A stretch of 64,000 nucleotides of DNA from an uncultured Eggerthella sp. (GCA_958431815.1 CAUASB010000002.1:62001-126000), one strand, 5' to 3'; numbered from the stretch's first letter, positions 44,520 through 54,414 are shown. Notes: generated from the sequence alone by a model not told the origin. Numbers and translations are program-made.

Positions 44520-45650
44520 TCCAAACAGCTTGTCTTGGTTGACGTAGGCTACTTCGCCCGTGCCGGGAACAATGCGGCCAACCACGGTAGGCTGCTCGCC
44601 TTCCGCTTCCAGGATTTCCATAACCTGGTCGGCCTTCGCAGGATCAACGACCAGCACCATGCCAAGGCCCATGTTGAACGTCTTCAGGGCCTCGTGCTCG
44701 TCCAAGTGCGCCGCATTGCATACAAATGGGATGATGGGAGGCATGCTCCACGTGCCCACGTTGACCTCTGCGTTCATGTTCACGGGCAAAGCACGATTCA
44801 GGTTCTCGGTGATGCCGCCGCCCGTGATATGGGCAAGCGAGCGCACCGCACCGGGAAGCTGGCGCAAAACGCTGCGGACGGGCTTCACATAGATGCGCGT
44901 AGGCTCAAGCAGCGCGTCCAGAACGCTCTGGCCGCCCAAGGATTCCTGGGGCATACGCAGTTCGTAGAGGGTCTTGCCGTCGGTAACCACCTTGCGAACC
45001 AGCGAATAACCGTTGGAGTGAATGCCGGAAGACGCCAGGCCGATGAGCACATCGCCTTCCTGCACCTTGGCAGGATCGAGCATCTCGGGGCGGTCTACCA
45101 CGCCTACGCAGAAACCGGACAGGTCGTATTCGTGCGGATCCATAACGCCAGGGTGCTCTGCCATTTCGCCGCCGATAAGCGCAGCGCCCGCCATCTGGCA
45201 ACCGTCGGCAATGCCGGAAACGATTTCGGCAACCGCTTCGCTCTTCAGCTTGCCAATGGCAATGTAATCAAGGAAGAACAGGGGCTCGGCGCCCGTGGCC
45301 AAGATGTCGTTCACGCACATGGCAACCAAGTCGATGCCCACGGTGTCGTGTTTGCCGGCCATCTTCGCCAGCTGAATCTTGGTGCCAACGCCATCGGTGC
45401 CGGAAACAAGGATGGGGTCGGCCATGTTCTTGGCAACATTGATGGAGAACAAACCGCCGAAACCGCCGATGTCGCCGCGAACCTCGTCGCGGTAGGTGCG
45501 ATGAACCGCATCCTTGATGGCGTCAACGGCACGAGCGCCCTCGGCCGTGTCTACGCCGGCTTCGGCATAGGTGGTTGCGCCCTGGGCAGTCCAGCTGGGC
45601 CACTTGGTTTCCTTGTTATCCAAAGCGTTGACCTTAACGCGATCAGTCAT
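44517..45650 (-). CDS. purM: Phosphoribosylformylglycinamidine cyclo-ligase (AIR synthetase)
   Basis: This 377-residue ATP-dependent enzyme closes the imidazole ring in purine synthesis. It has TYAEAGVDTAEGARAVDAIK, FGGLFSINVAKNMADPILV, SGTDGVGTKIQLAKM, DLVAMCVNDI, LIGGEMAEHPG and GLASSGIHSNGYSLVRK. It is a few dozen residues longer than many PurM, from its N-terminus. It lies 88 nt after purF in the operon. Its stop codon is embedded in a perfect palindrome. Confidence 0.96.
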   Translation of the reverse strand: MTDRVKVNALDNKETKWPSWTAQGATTYAEAGVDTAEGARAVDAIKDAVHRTYRDEVRGDIGGFGGLFSINVAKNMADPILVSGTDGVGTKIQLAKMAGKHDTVGIDLVAMCVNDILATGAEPLFFLDYIAIGKLKSEAVAEIVSGIADGCQMAGAALIGGEMAEHPGVMDPHEYDLSGFCVGVVDRPEMLDPAKVQEGDVLIGLASSGIHSNGYSLVRKVVTDGKTLYELRMPQESLGGQSVLDALLEPTRIYVKPVRSVLRQLPGAVRSLAHITGGGITENLNRALPVNMNAEVNVGTWSMPPIIPFVCNAAHLDEHEALKTFNMGLGMVLVVDPAKADQVMEILEAEGEQPTVVGRIVPGTGEVAYVNQDKLFG

Positions 45651-45738
45651 AGCATCTCCTGGAACTCAAATCCCCTGTTCGGGGGCTTACAAACATGTTT
45701 CATGCCATGGGTTTCGGCGCCATGGCGCACCTGCCCAC

Positions 45739-47196
45739 CTAGTCGAGCACGGCCTTCCCTTCCGGAAGGAAGCTCTTCGCCTTCATGGTATCAGGAATAT
45801 CCACCGGGTAGTCGCCCGTGAAGCAAGCGTCGCAGAAACCTGGGTGGTCGCACTGCACCGCCTGGTGCAGGCCTTCAACGGAAATGAACGCCAGCGAATC
45901 GCAGCCGATGAAATCGCACATCTGCTGATTGGTCATGTTGGCAGCGATGAGCTGATCCTGCGTATCGGTATCGATGCCGTAGAAGCAGGGCCAGCGGGTT
46001 TCAGGCGAAACGATGCGCAGATGCACTTCCTTGGCGCCCGCGCCGCGCAGCATGTCCACCAACTTCTTGGAGGTGTTGCCACGCACGATGGAGTCGTCGA
46101 TAACCACCAGGCGCTGACCGGAGATAACCGAGGGAAGTGGGTTCAGCTTCAGGCGAATGCCCAGCTGGCGCATTTCGTCGGTGGGCTGGATGAAGGTACG
46201 GCCCACATAGCGGTTCTTCACGATGCCGTTGCTGTAGGGAATGCCGCTTTCCAGAGCATAGCCCATGGCGGAAGGCAGGCCGGAATCGGGAACACCCACA
46301 ACCAAGTCGGCTTCCACCGGCGCCTCGCGCGCCAGGATGCGGCCCATTTCACGGCGGGCAACGTAGACGCTCTGGCCGTCCATAACGGAATCGGGGCGAG
46401 CGAAGTACACGTACTCGAAAATGCAGCTAGCGCGCTTGCCGGGCTCAACGCCCGTCTCGGAGATCATGCCGTCCTTGCCGAAGCGGATAATCTCGCCTGG
46501 AGCAACTTCGCGCATGAATTCGGCACCCACGATATCGAGGCCGCAGGTTTCCGAGGAAACAACCCAGCCGCGGCCGTTGGGCAGCTTGCCAACGACCAGC
46601 GGACGAATGCCGTTCGGGTCGCGGAACGCATACAGGTAGTCGGGGCTTGCCAACAGCATGGCATAGGCGCCCTTGATCATCTTCATGGCGGTGCGGATGC
46701 CGGCGCGCAGCGAATGCGTGGTCTTGGTAACCTCGCCGATGATCTTGGCAGCAGCCTCCGAATCGGTGCCCGCGCGCAGGTGCACGCCATAGTCGATGAT
46801 CTTCGCCTTCAGGTAGTTGGTGTTCACCAACGTGCCGTTGTGAGCAAGGGCAATGAGCACATCGTCGATGGCGGAGATATGGGGCTGTGCCGCCTCCCAC
46901 GAATCGACGCCGCCGCTGGTAGAGTAGCGAACGTGGCCAATTGCCAGGTTGCCCTTCAGCGCAGAAAGATCGCTTTCGGTGAATGCCTGGGTAACCAGCC
47001 CCAAGTCCTTCGAGGCCATGATGGTGTCGCCGTCGCCAACGGCAATGCCGGCAGATTCTTGGCCGCGGTGCTGCAGCGCCTGCAGACCGAAGCACGTCAT
47101 ACGCGCTACATCTTCACCAGGAGCGTAGATGCCGAAAACACCGCACTCCTCTTCCATCCTGTCGGGGCGCTCTCCGGGAAACACCGACATGCTCAT
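45739..47196 (-). CDS. purF: Amidophosphoribosyltransferase
   Basis: This 485-residue enzyme commits PRPP to purine synthesis. A short propeptide-like N-terminus (MSMSVFPGERPDRMEEE) precedes the catalytic Cys of CGVFGIYAPGED, suggesting self-processing as in Gram-positive PurF. The glutaminase part has RYSTSGGV; the PRPP loop is RLVVIDDSIVRGNTSKKLV. Late cysteines (FYGIDTDT, CDFIGCDSL) fit Fe-S-type PurF. ATG 47196 lies 1 nt after the sortase stop and its GAGGAGG is inside the sortase gene. Confidence 0.95.
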   Translation of the reverse strand: MSMSVFPGERPDRMEEECGVFGIYAPGEDVARMTCFGLQALQHRGQESAGIAVGDGDTIMASKDLGLVTQAFTESDLSALKGNLAIGHVRYSTSGGVDSWEAAQPHISAIDDVLIALAHNGTLVNTNYLKAKIIDYGVHLRAGTDSEAAAKIIGEVTKTTHSLRAGIRTAMKMIKGAYAMLLASPDYLYAFRDPNGIRPLVVGKLPNGRGWVVSSETCGLDIVGAEFMREVAPGEIIRFGKDGMISETGVEPGKRASCIFEYVYFARPDSVMDGQSVYVARREMGRILAREAPVEADLVVGVPDSGLPSAMGYALESGIPYSNGIVKNRYVGRTFIQPTDEMRQLGIRLKLNPLPSVISGQRLVVIDDSIVRGNTSKKLVDMLRGAGAKEVHLRIVSPETRWPCFYGIDTDTQDQLIAANMTNQQMCDFIGCDSLAFISVEGLHQAVQCDHPGFCDACFTGDYPVDIPDTMKAKSFLPEGKAVLD

Positions 47197-47197
47197 G

Positions 47198-48274
47198 CTA
47201 TGCAGCCTCCTCATACTTGCGATCCATGACCGCGTCCTGACTTGCCGAAAGGCCGGTTGTTCCCGAGGTGGTTGCGCTCAGGTACGGATCGTTTGATGCG
47301 GTGGTTTCCACCACGGCGGCAAACAGAACCGCTCGGCCATCGTTTTGGGAATATTCACAGGTAGAGAACAGCATCGACTGCTTGATGTCGGCAGCCGTGA
47401 GCTTGTCCCCCTTCTGGCTTACCACGCTGCGATTGAGCTTGTCCTGCACGTAGGCCTGGTAGGAGGCATTGCTGGAAAACGACGTCTGAACGATGGCGTC
47501 GGTTCCCGTTGTCTTCACCAAGGCGAATGTCTTAAGACGGTAATTGCCCTGCGGGGTAAGCACGTAGATGTCGCGATGGGAATCGAAGGTACTCTGGTCT
47601 TCGAAGCCGGCCAGGGAAGCGAACATGGAGCCGTCGTTCATATGGTGGCCGTACAGTGCGCTATTCTGGTCGGTCAGGTTAGCGGAATTGGAGGCATCCA
47701 GGAAAATGGTACCCGCCGAGGCAAGCCAGCCGGTAGAGCCGTCGAAGGCCTTGTGCAGGTACTCCTCGTTGTCGTGGCCCTTCACCACCGGGTAGTTGAT
47801 GGGGGTGTCGGGGACGTATATCCATGCAACGATGTCGGGATTAATGGCACGAAGCCCATCCCAGTCCACCTTCAGGTCGGAAAGGGCGAGGTTGGCATTG
47901 TCGGAAGCATCAACCTCGGCGTACTGCTCAAGGTTGTTGTAAGCGTTCTGCTGCGACCAATACTGATAGCCGATGGCGCCAAGCGCCGCCAGGGCGCCCA
48001 CGAATACCACCATGGCAAGGATGAACACCACGCGCCACACGCCGCCGCCCTTCTTGCCCTGCTTGGCACGGGCTGCGGAGCCGTATGAATCGCGGCTGTA
48101 CTGGGAGGCGTCGGAAAACGACTGCGACGCCATATGGGATGAGTGGCTCCCCGTATGGGAACCGTAACGGTTCGAAGAATCGGGGCGATACGATGCTGGA
48201 GCTACGCCTTGCGAGCGCTGCTGGGCAGCATGGGACCCATGCTTCGAACCACCGTTATGTACGCCTTTTGGCAT
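47198..48274 (-). CDS. srtB: Class B sortase
   Basis: This 358-residue membrane-anchored transpeptidase attaches surface proteins to the cell wall. An N-terminal cytoplasmic segment of about 75 residues rich in Ser, His and Gln precedes one membrane helix (VWRVVFILAMVVFVGALAAL). The extracellular sortase domain has the catalytic His in LYGHHMNDGSMF, Cys in LFSTCEYSQNDGR and the Arg that follows. The NYPVVKGHDNEEYLHKAF block is typical of SrtB. ATG 48274 follows AAAGG. No LPxTG or NPxTG substrate gene is adjacent; unusually, purF is directly downstream. Confidence 0.9.
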   Translation of the reverse strand: MPKGVHNGGSKHGSHAAQQRSQGVAPASYRPDSSNRYGSHTGSHSSHMASQSFSDASQYSRDSYGSAARAKQGKKGGGVWRVVFILAMVVFVGALAALGAIGYQYWSQQNAYNNLEQYAEVDASDNANLALSDLKVDWDGLRAINPDIVAWIYVPDTPINYPVVKGHDNEEYLHKAFDGSTGWLASAGTIFLDASNSANLTDQNSALYGHHMNDGSMFASLAGFEDQSTFDSHRDIYVLTPQGNYRLKTFALVKTTGTDAIVQTSFSSNASYQAYVQDKLNRSVVSQKGDKLTAADIKQSMLFSTCEYSQNDGRAVLFAAVVETTASNDPYLSATTSGTTGLSASQDAVMDRKYEEAA

Positions 48275-48611
48275 GAACCACCTTTGCAGTTTGGCTCTTC
48301 TAAACCGTTGGGCGCGCCACGCCGCTGCGCGGGCATGTGCGCGAGACAACCAAACAATAGTAGCAAAAAAAGAAATCCCTTCTGCGCATATTCGCAAAAG
48401 GGATTCACAGGTTTTGATTACAGGCGCACAAGCGCAAGCGAACGGGTTTCGAAGGACGCCTTAGCGCATGAAATGCCCCAGGCGCTCAAAGGCAAAGCCT
48501 GCTCAAGCACGCAGATGCCCTCTTTGCCCGTCAAGCCCACCTGGAACGGCACCGTGCCGCCAGATGCCCGCGCGGCATCAGTTCGTTGCGGTAGCCGACA
48601 GGCCGTCGCGC
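48275..48611. other. Region between sortase and pap genes
   Basis: It contains a terminator (48364-48405) and, upstream of it, 48418-48561 on the minus strand, a gene-like stretch reading GTVPFQVGLTGKEGICVLEQ and on to a stop just before the terminator. It has no start codon with a ribosome site. It may be the 3' remnant of a lost gene or chance. GC-rich sequence near 48310 has no open frame of note. Confidence 0.4.
48364..48405 (-). terminator. Rho-independent terminator downstream of pap
   Basis: An 8-bp stem AATCCCTT/AAGGGATT is followed by TCTTTTTTTG on the minus strand. Confidence 0.85.
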
Positions 48612-50312
48612 CTAAAACATCCCCAGCCTTTTCTCTATTGCCTCGTTGATGATACGCAGCGCCTTCACACGAGCATAGTACTTGTCGTCGCTTTCCAGGA
48701 TGATCCACGGCGCATTGTGCGTCGAGGTCAGGCGGAACATATCTTCCACGGCAGCATGGTACTGCGGGTACTTGTCGCGGTTGCGCCAGTCTTCCGCCGT
48801 TATCTTCCAGCTTTTCGCGGGATTGTTCTCGCGGGCCTCGAAGCGCTGCAGCTGCGTTTCCGGCGAAACGTCAACCCAGAACTTCAGCAAGATGGCGCCC
48901 CAATCTACCATGTCGCGCTCGAACTCGTTTATTTCCTCGTAGGCACGGCTCCACTGCTCGGTGCTGGCAAAGCCCTCCACGCGTTCCACCAAAACGCGCC
49001 CGTACCAGCTGCGATCGTAGATGCCCACATGGCCCGCCTTGGGCAAGCGCGTCCAGTAACGCCACAGGTGCGGGTGCAGAAGCTCGGGCTTGGTGGGAGC
49101 CGGGCTGGGGAAAATGGTGTACGAACGCGCATCGAGCGCTTGCGCCACGCGCTTGATGCTGCCGCCCTTGCCTGCCGCGTCCCACCCTTCATACATGATC
49201 ATCATGGGCACGCGCTTGATGTACATCTCAAGCTCGATGCGACGCAGGCGTTCCTGCTCGGCCTTCAGCTGCAGCTTGTAGTCTTCCCGCGAAAGCGCAA
49301 GCGTATGGTCCACCTCGTCAAGCGAGGGAATGCGCTCGCTCGGGGCAAAGCGCGTCATCGTGGGCGCATGGGCGCTTGCCTGCGCCGCCTGGCGTTCCGC
49401 TTCCAAGCGCAGAAGGCGGTTCTGCTCTTCGGTGCGCTCGCGCTCGTCCCCCACAACAGCACCCGTCACTGCAGCGGCAGAGTTTTCCTTCGCCTTCTTT
49501 TCCGCTTCAAGGGCAGCGGAGTTCTTCGGCTTGGAAAGCTCACGCTCAAGAGCAGTTACCAGCGTCTGGGCAACGCTCAGGTTCACGCGCCTATGGTCGG
49601 TTGCATCGAGCAGAATCCAGGGCGCCACCTTGAAGTTCGAGCGCTTCAGCATCTCGTCGTACACGCGGTACGCCTGCTTGTAATGGTCAAGCTGGCGCAA
49701 GTCGGTCTGGGTCACGCGCCATTTGGTTGCTGGGTCGCTGTACAGGCCCACCAAACGCTCACGCTGGGTCTGCTCGGAGATGTGCAGGAAGAACTTGATT
49801 ACCAGGTACCCGTCGTTTCGAAGCTGTGTCTCGAAATCTTCAATGGCGGGAAGCACGCGCGCCGTGTGGCGTTCCACCACTGCACGGTCCTTCTTGGAAA
49901 GCTTGCCCTTCTTGGGCAGCATGTTGATAACGTGCTGCGCACCGACCGAGTACCAGCCGCGGTCGTAAAACGTCATGCTGCCGCGCTGCCCGAGCGCCTT
50001 CCAGAACTGCTGCATAGCGGGGAAATAGCCTGTTGCGCCGAATTCGCCGCTCAGCACGTTCTCGGCTTCTTCCTCGTCGAAATCCTCGGTCACATGCACC
50101 GAGGTGTCACGTGCATCGAGGTGGTACATCAAATCGGAAATGCGGCTGCCTTTGCCGGCGCCTTTCCATCCCTCGAACAAAACCACCACACCCAGCTCCT
50201 GGCGCTTCGCCTCTTGCTGAAGCACCACCAGCTTGTTGATAAGCTCCTTGAACCGAGCCTTGTATTCTTTCTTGGATACTTTCTGAGATCCCAAACGAAC
50301 GGTGTCGAGCAT
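48612..50312 (-). CDS. pap: Polyphosphate:AMP phosphotransferase, tandem PPK2 domains
   Basis: This 566-residue protein carries two PPK2 domains, the arrangement of polyphosphate:AMP phosphotransferase that makes ADP from AMP using polyphosphate. Domain 1 has Walker A LFEGWKGAGKGS and lid FYDRGWYSVG. Domain 2 has MYEGWDAAGKGGSIKR and IYDRSWYGRVL, with NNPAKSWKIT. A charged linker (about 265-315) separates them. In known PAP enzymes the C-terminal domain is the active one. It is divergent from ppx and ppk1, giving a full polyphosphate cluster. Confidence 0.92.
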   Translation of the reverse strand: MLDTVRLGSQKVSKKEYKARFKELINKLVVLQQEAKRQELGVVVLFEGWKGAGKGSRISDLMYHLDARDTSVHVTEDFDEEEAENVLSGEFGATGYFPAMQQFWKALGQRGSMTFYDRGWYSVGAQHVINMLPKKGKLSKKDRAVVERHTARVLPAIEDFETQLRNDGYLVIKFFLHISEQTQRERLVGLYSDPATKWRVTQTDLRQLDHYKQAYRVYDEMLKRSNFKVAPWILLDATDHRRVNLSVAQTLVTALERELSKPKNSAALEAEKKAKENSAAAVTGAVVGDERERTEEQNRLLRLEAERQAAQASAHAPTMTRFAPSERIPSLDEVDHTLALSREDYKLQLKAEQERLRRIELEMYIKRVPMMIMYEGWDAAGKGGSIKRVAQALDARSYTIFPSPAPTKPELLHPHLWRYWTRLPKAGHVGIYDRSWYGRVLVERVEGFASTEQWSRAYEEINEFERDMVDWGAILLKFWVDVSPETQLQRFEARENNPAKSWKITAEDWRNRDKYPQYHAAVEDMFRLTSTHNAPWIILESDDKYYARVKALRIINEAIEKRLGMF

Positions 50313-50516
50313 CGCGTTCCCCTCCCCTTAGCGCATAGCCATGCCATACGTTCCAGAATGCAGCGCGCTTGTCTGGAAAGCGTTGCACCTGGCAAATGAC
50401 AGAAATATGTTAAATAACACGTTACAAGGGATGCTACCCCACTTCCAAAAGACCGAATATAGTTAAATCAAATGAAGTGCGAGAAAGTACCCGTTTTTCA
50501 ACAAGGAGCAAACACA

Positions 50517-51455
50517 ATGTCCCGCTACGGCATCATCGATTTAGGTTCGAACACCATTCGCCTGTGCATCTACGAAGTGGAATGCGCCGCGCATGAACCG
50601 CTGCGGAAAAAGGACATCGACACCCTTTTGAACTACAAGGTCATGGCAGGCCTTGCCTCGCACGTGAAAGACGGCGCCATGACCGAAGACGGCATCAAGC
50701 GCGCCATCAAAACCATCAACGCACACCTGCGCCGCGCCTCGCATTTCAACTGTTGCCGCATCGACATATTCGCCACGGCGGTGCTGCGCAACTGCTCCAA
50801 TTCGCACAAGGCAACGGCCACCATCGAAGAGGGCATCGGGCAGCGCATCACCATTCTCTCGAACGAAGAGGAAGCGCACTTGGGCTACTTGGGCGCACGC
50901 CTTGACCAGGACCTTGAAGCGGGCACCATGGTCGATATCGGTGGCGGGTCAACCGAGCTCACCAGCATCAGCAACGGCTTCGACCTGGCGAAAACCAGCA
51001 TCCCGCAGGGCTCGCTTTCCTCGTTCGCCACGTACGTGAAGGGGCTTATGCCCACCCACAAGGAAATGGCCGCCATCGCAGAAGCGTTTGGCACCCTTGC
51101 CGCGAAAGAGGAAACCGAGGTGTATCGTTCCGAACAGCTCTATGGCATCGGCGGTTCCATCCGCTCGGCGGCAAAGCTCTACGGCGATTTGTGCAACGAA
51201 GGCAACCGCTTAAACTATCTTCTGCCCGATCACCTTGATGCCATCCTGAGCCTGTACGATGAAGATCCCGACGCATTCGCCCATAAGGCGCTGCGCACCG
51301 TTCCCGACCGCATACACACCATCATTCCCGGGTGCATCATCATCCGCGAGGCGTTCAAGCTCTGCGGCGGCAAGCGCCTGGACATCTGCAAATACGGGGT
51401 GCGCGAAGGCTACCTTGCCGACCGCGTTTTGGTGAAACCGGTAAGCTGCGCGTAG
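50517..51455 (+). CDS. Ppx/GppA-family exopolyphosphatase
   Basis: This 312-residue protein has the short Ppx/GppA form, a sugar-kinase/HSP70-like ATPase fold that hydrolyses polyphosphate ends or pppGpp. The two phosphate loops are YGIIDLGSNTIRLCIY and MVDIGGGSTELTSI; LYGIGGSIRSAAKL follows. The long C-terminal HD-like domain of E. coli PPX is absent. AAGGAG precedes ATG 50517 by 8 nt. ppk1 follows 166 nt downstream in the same direction. Confidence 0.9.
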   Translation: MSRYGIIDLGSNTIRLCIYEVECAAHEPLRKKDIDTLLNYKVMAGLASHVKDGAMTEDGIKRAIKTINAHLRRASHFNCCRIDIFATAVLRNCSNSHKATATIEEGIGQRITILSNEEEAHLGYLGARLDQDLEAGTMVDIGGGSTELTSISNGFDLAKTSIPQGSLSSFATYVKGLMPTHKEMAAIAEAFGTLAAKEETEVYRSEQLYGIGGSIRSAAKLYGDLCNEGNRLNYLLPDHLDAILSLYDEDPDAFAHKALRTVPDRIHTIIPGCIIIREAFKLCGGKRLDICKYGVREGYLADRVLVKPVSCA

Positions 51456-51621
51456 CGAAGTGCGGGCGCAAACGCAAGCGGAAATGCAACAGAATACACC
51501 GCTTCGTTGCCTACAAAAACCGCATCTTACCTGCGAAAAAGGCTCGTAACGTATACAATAGACCCTAGGGAATACTGGCTTATATGCCATTTACTTGGGG
51601 AATAGAATAGAGGGGAAACCA

Positions 51622-54414
51622 ATGGAAGCGAAAAAGAATCCCGAACCCGGCTCTACCGCCGTACCGGAAAAATCCGCTACGCACAAAGGGCGCCATGTTC
51701 TGCCCTACATGCAAAACCGCGAGCTTTCCTGGCTCACGTTCAACAAGCGCGTTTTAGACCAGGGCGAAGACCACAACGTGCCACTGCTCGAACGACTTAC
51801 GTTCGTGTCCATCTTCTGCAGCAACCTGCAGGAATTCTTCATGGTGCGCGTGGGCAGCCTCACCGACCTTTCCCTGGTCGACAAGGACATGCGCGACAAC
51901 AAAACCCAGATGACGCCAAGCGAACAGCTGTTGGCCATCTATCAGCGCTGCCACGAGCTATACCCCGAGGAAGAGCGCATCTACAACAAGATCATGGGGC
52001 AGCTTGCCGATTCCGGCATTCGCCAGCTGATGCCGGAGGACCTTTCCAAGGAACAGGCCGAGTACCTCTACGCCTACTTGCAGGAGCGCGTCATCCCGTA
52101 TCTTTCGCCGCAGATCATCAATTCGCGCCACCCGTTCCCCCACTTGGAAAACGGCGCACTGTACGTGCTGACGCGTTTGATGAACGACGAACCTGCCGCC
52201 GAAAAGCAAAAGTCCGCCGAGGGCAAAGGCAAGAAGAAGGGCAAGAACATCGGAGCCGACGATGCAACGTTCGGCCTTATTCCCCTTCCTCACCAGGCAA
52301 AACGCGTTATCAAGCTGCCGGGCGAAGGCACGCAGTACATCCTTTTGGAAAACGCCATCAAGACCATCGTCGATGAGGTGTTCTCCATGTACACCACTAA
52401 GCGCGCCAGCGTCATCTGCGTAACGCGCAACGCCGACATCGACCCGAACGACGGCACCGAAGAAGATTTGGATTACGACTACCGCGAGCACATGAAGCGC
52501 ATGCTGAAGAAGCGCGCCCGCCTGGCCCCAGTACGCCTGGAATCCGACACACCCCTTTCCTCGGCAACGGAAAAGTTCCTGCTGAAGCGTTTGAACCTGA
52601 AGCCTTACCAGAGCTTCATCACCAGCGTCCCGCTTGACATGGGCTACGCATGGGGGCTTTCGGGCATGATAGATTCCGACCTTGCCCGCGAGATCACCAA
52701 CGAGCCTTTCAACCCGCAGTGGCCGGCATGCTTCGACAAGAAGCGCCCCATCATGGAACAGGTTGCCGAGCGCGATGCCCTGCTTATGTACCCGTACGAA
52801 AGCATGGATCCGTTCATCAGCTTGCTGCGCGAAGCCGCAAGCGACCCTTCGGTGTTCTCCATCAAGATCACGTTGTACCGTCTGGCAAGCCAGTCGCATC
52901 TGGCCGAAGCCTTGGTTGCCGCCGCCGAAAACGGCAAGGAAGTAACGGCGCTGTTCGAGCTGCGCGCACGCTTCGATGAATCGAACAACATCGAATGGTC
53001 GCAGCGCTTCGAGCAGGCAGGCGCCAACGTCATTTACGGCTTCCATGACTTCAAGGTGCATTCGAAGATCTGCACCATTGCCCGCCACACCGAAAACGGC
53101 ATTCAGTACATCACGCAGCTGGGCACCGGCAACTACAACGAGAAGACCTCGCGCCTCTACACCGACTTCAGCTACATCACCACCGATGAGGGCATCGGCA
53201 AAGACGCCGCTGAGTTCTTCCGCAACATGAGCCTGGAAAACGCTTCCGACAGCTATCAGAAGCTGGTGGTGGCACCGCTGCAGATCAAGCCCATGATCCT
53301 GCACAAGATCGACGAGCAGATTGCGCTTGCCAAAAAGGGCGAGCCCAACGGCTTGGTGTTCAAAACCAATTCCGTTACTGATAAAGACATCATCGACAAA
53401 ATTGCCGAAGCATCGCAGGCGGGAGTCAAAACCACCCTGTTCGTACGCGGCATTTCCTGCTTGGTTCCCGGCGTGGAAGGCTACACCGAAAACGTCGAGG
53501 TGGTTTCCATCGTGGGCCGTTTGCTTGAGCACAGCCGCATCTACGGCTTCGGCCCGCGCGACAACCGCGAGCTGTACCTTTCCAGCGCCGACCTTATGAC
53601 CCGCAACATGGAAAAGCGCGTCGAGATCGCCTGGCCCATCTACGACCCTGAGCTGAAGGAACGCGTAAACGGCTACCTGGACGTTTCGCTTTCCGACACG
53701 GCGAAGCTGCGTATGCTGAAGAGCGATTTGAGCTACACACCGCTCGAGTTCTTCAGCAGCGAAGATGCCGAGGGCAATACCGAATCGTTCGATTCGCAGG
53801 CATTCCTTATTCAGAAGGCGCGCGACGACTACCGTCGTGCCAGCGAGCTGCGTGAAGAAGAGGCAGCCCGCCAGGCAGAGCTTGCCCGTATCGAGCGTAT
53901 GAAGGCAGCGGAGGAAGAAGAACGCAGGGCTCGCGAAGAAGCCGAAGCGGCAGAAAGGGAGCTGCAGGAAAAGCTTGCCGCAGAGGCGAAGAAGGCCACC
54001 GAAGAAGCCGCAAAGAAAGCAGCCGAGGAAACGGTAAAGCTGAAGGCCGAAGCACAGGCAGAAGCCAAGGCAAAGGCCGAGGCAGAAGCCGAACTGGAAG
54101 CCTTGAAGAAGGCAAATGCAACCAAGGAGGCAGCCGAAAAAGAAGCGGCAGCCAACGCGCCTGAGGTAAAGGTACCAGCGCACGCGTCTTCCGATTCCCT
54201 GCTTGGCCTTGAGGAAACCGAGCCTGGCGTTGCAGGACCTGCCACCAAGCCCGCCAATGCCACGCCCGCAAAGGGCACAGAGCCCATTCCCCTTTCGCCT
54301 TCCATGGACGAAAAGGTAGAGCAGGCGGCAAGCAAGGCAGCCATCCAACTGGTTCCCAAGAAGCCCAGCCTGTGGCAGCGTATCAAGTTCCTGTTCACAG
54401 GTCGTCTGGATTAA
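51622..54414 (+). CDS. ppk1: Polyphosphate kinase 1 with long coiled-coil C-terminal extension
   Basis: This 930-residue enzyme reversibly makes polyphosphate from ATP. The PPK1 core spans about 1-725: start NRELSWLTFNKRVLDQ, phospho-His480 in FKVHSK, the second active-site His637 in LLEHSRIYGFG and YITQLGTGNYNEKTSRLYTD. A Lys-rich insert (about 195-213) interrupts the head region. Residues about 730-870 are an Ala/Glu/Lys/Arg coiled coil, then a Pro/Thr linker. The protein ends in a hydrophobic-basic segment, SLWQRIKFLFTGRLD. This tail is absent from typical 690-residue PPK1. AGGGGAAA precedes ATG 51622. Confidence 0.93.
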   Translation: MEAKKNPEPGSTAVPEKSATHKGRHVLPYMQNRELSWLTFNKRVLDQGEDHNVPLLERLTFVSIFCSNLQEFFMVRVGSLTDLSLVDKDMRDNKTQMTPSEQLLAIYQRCHELYPEEERIYNKIMGQLADSGIRQLMPEDLSKEQAEYLYAYLQERVIPYLSPQIINSRHPFPHLENGALYVLTRLMNDEPAAEKQKSAEGKGKKKGKNIGADDATFGLIPLPHQAKRVIKLPGEGTQYILLENAIKTIVDEVFSMYTTKRASVICVTRNADIDPNDGTEEDLDYDYREHMKRMLKKRARLAPVRLESDTPLSSATEKFLLKRLNLKPYQSFITSVPLDMGYAWGLSGMIDSDLAREITNEPFNPQWPACFDKKRPIMEQVAERDALLMYPYESMDPFISLLREAASDPSVFSIKITLYRLASQSHLAEALVAAAENGKEVTALFELRARFDESNNIEWSQRFEQAGANVIYGFHDFKVHSKICTIARHTENGIQYITQLGTGNYNEKTSRLYTDFSYITTDEGIGKDAAEFFRNMSLENASDSYQKLVVAPLQIKPMILHKIDEQIALAKKGEPNGLVFKTNSVTDKDIIDKIAEASQAGVKTTLFVRGISCLVPGVEGYTENVEVVSIVGRLLEHSRIYGFGPRDNRELYLSSADLMTRNMEKRVEIAWPIYDPELKERVNGYLDVSLSDTAKLRMLKSDLSYTPLEFFSSEDAEGNTESFDSQAFLIQKARDDYRRASELREEEAARQAELARIERMKAAEEEERRAREEAEAAERELQEKLAAEAKKATEEAAKKAAEETVKLKAEAQAEAKAKAEAEAELEALKKANATKEAAEKEAAANAPEVKVPAHASSDSLLGLEETEPGVAGPATKPANATPAKGTEPIPLSPSMDEKVEQAASKAAIQLVPKKPSLWQRIKFLFTGRLD

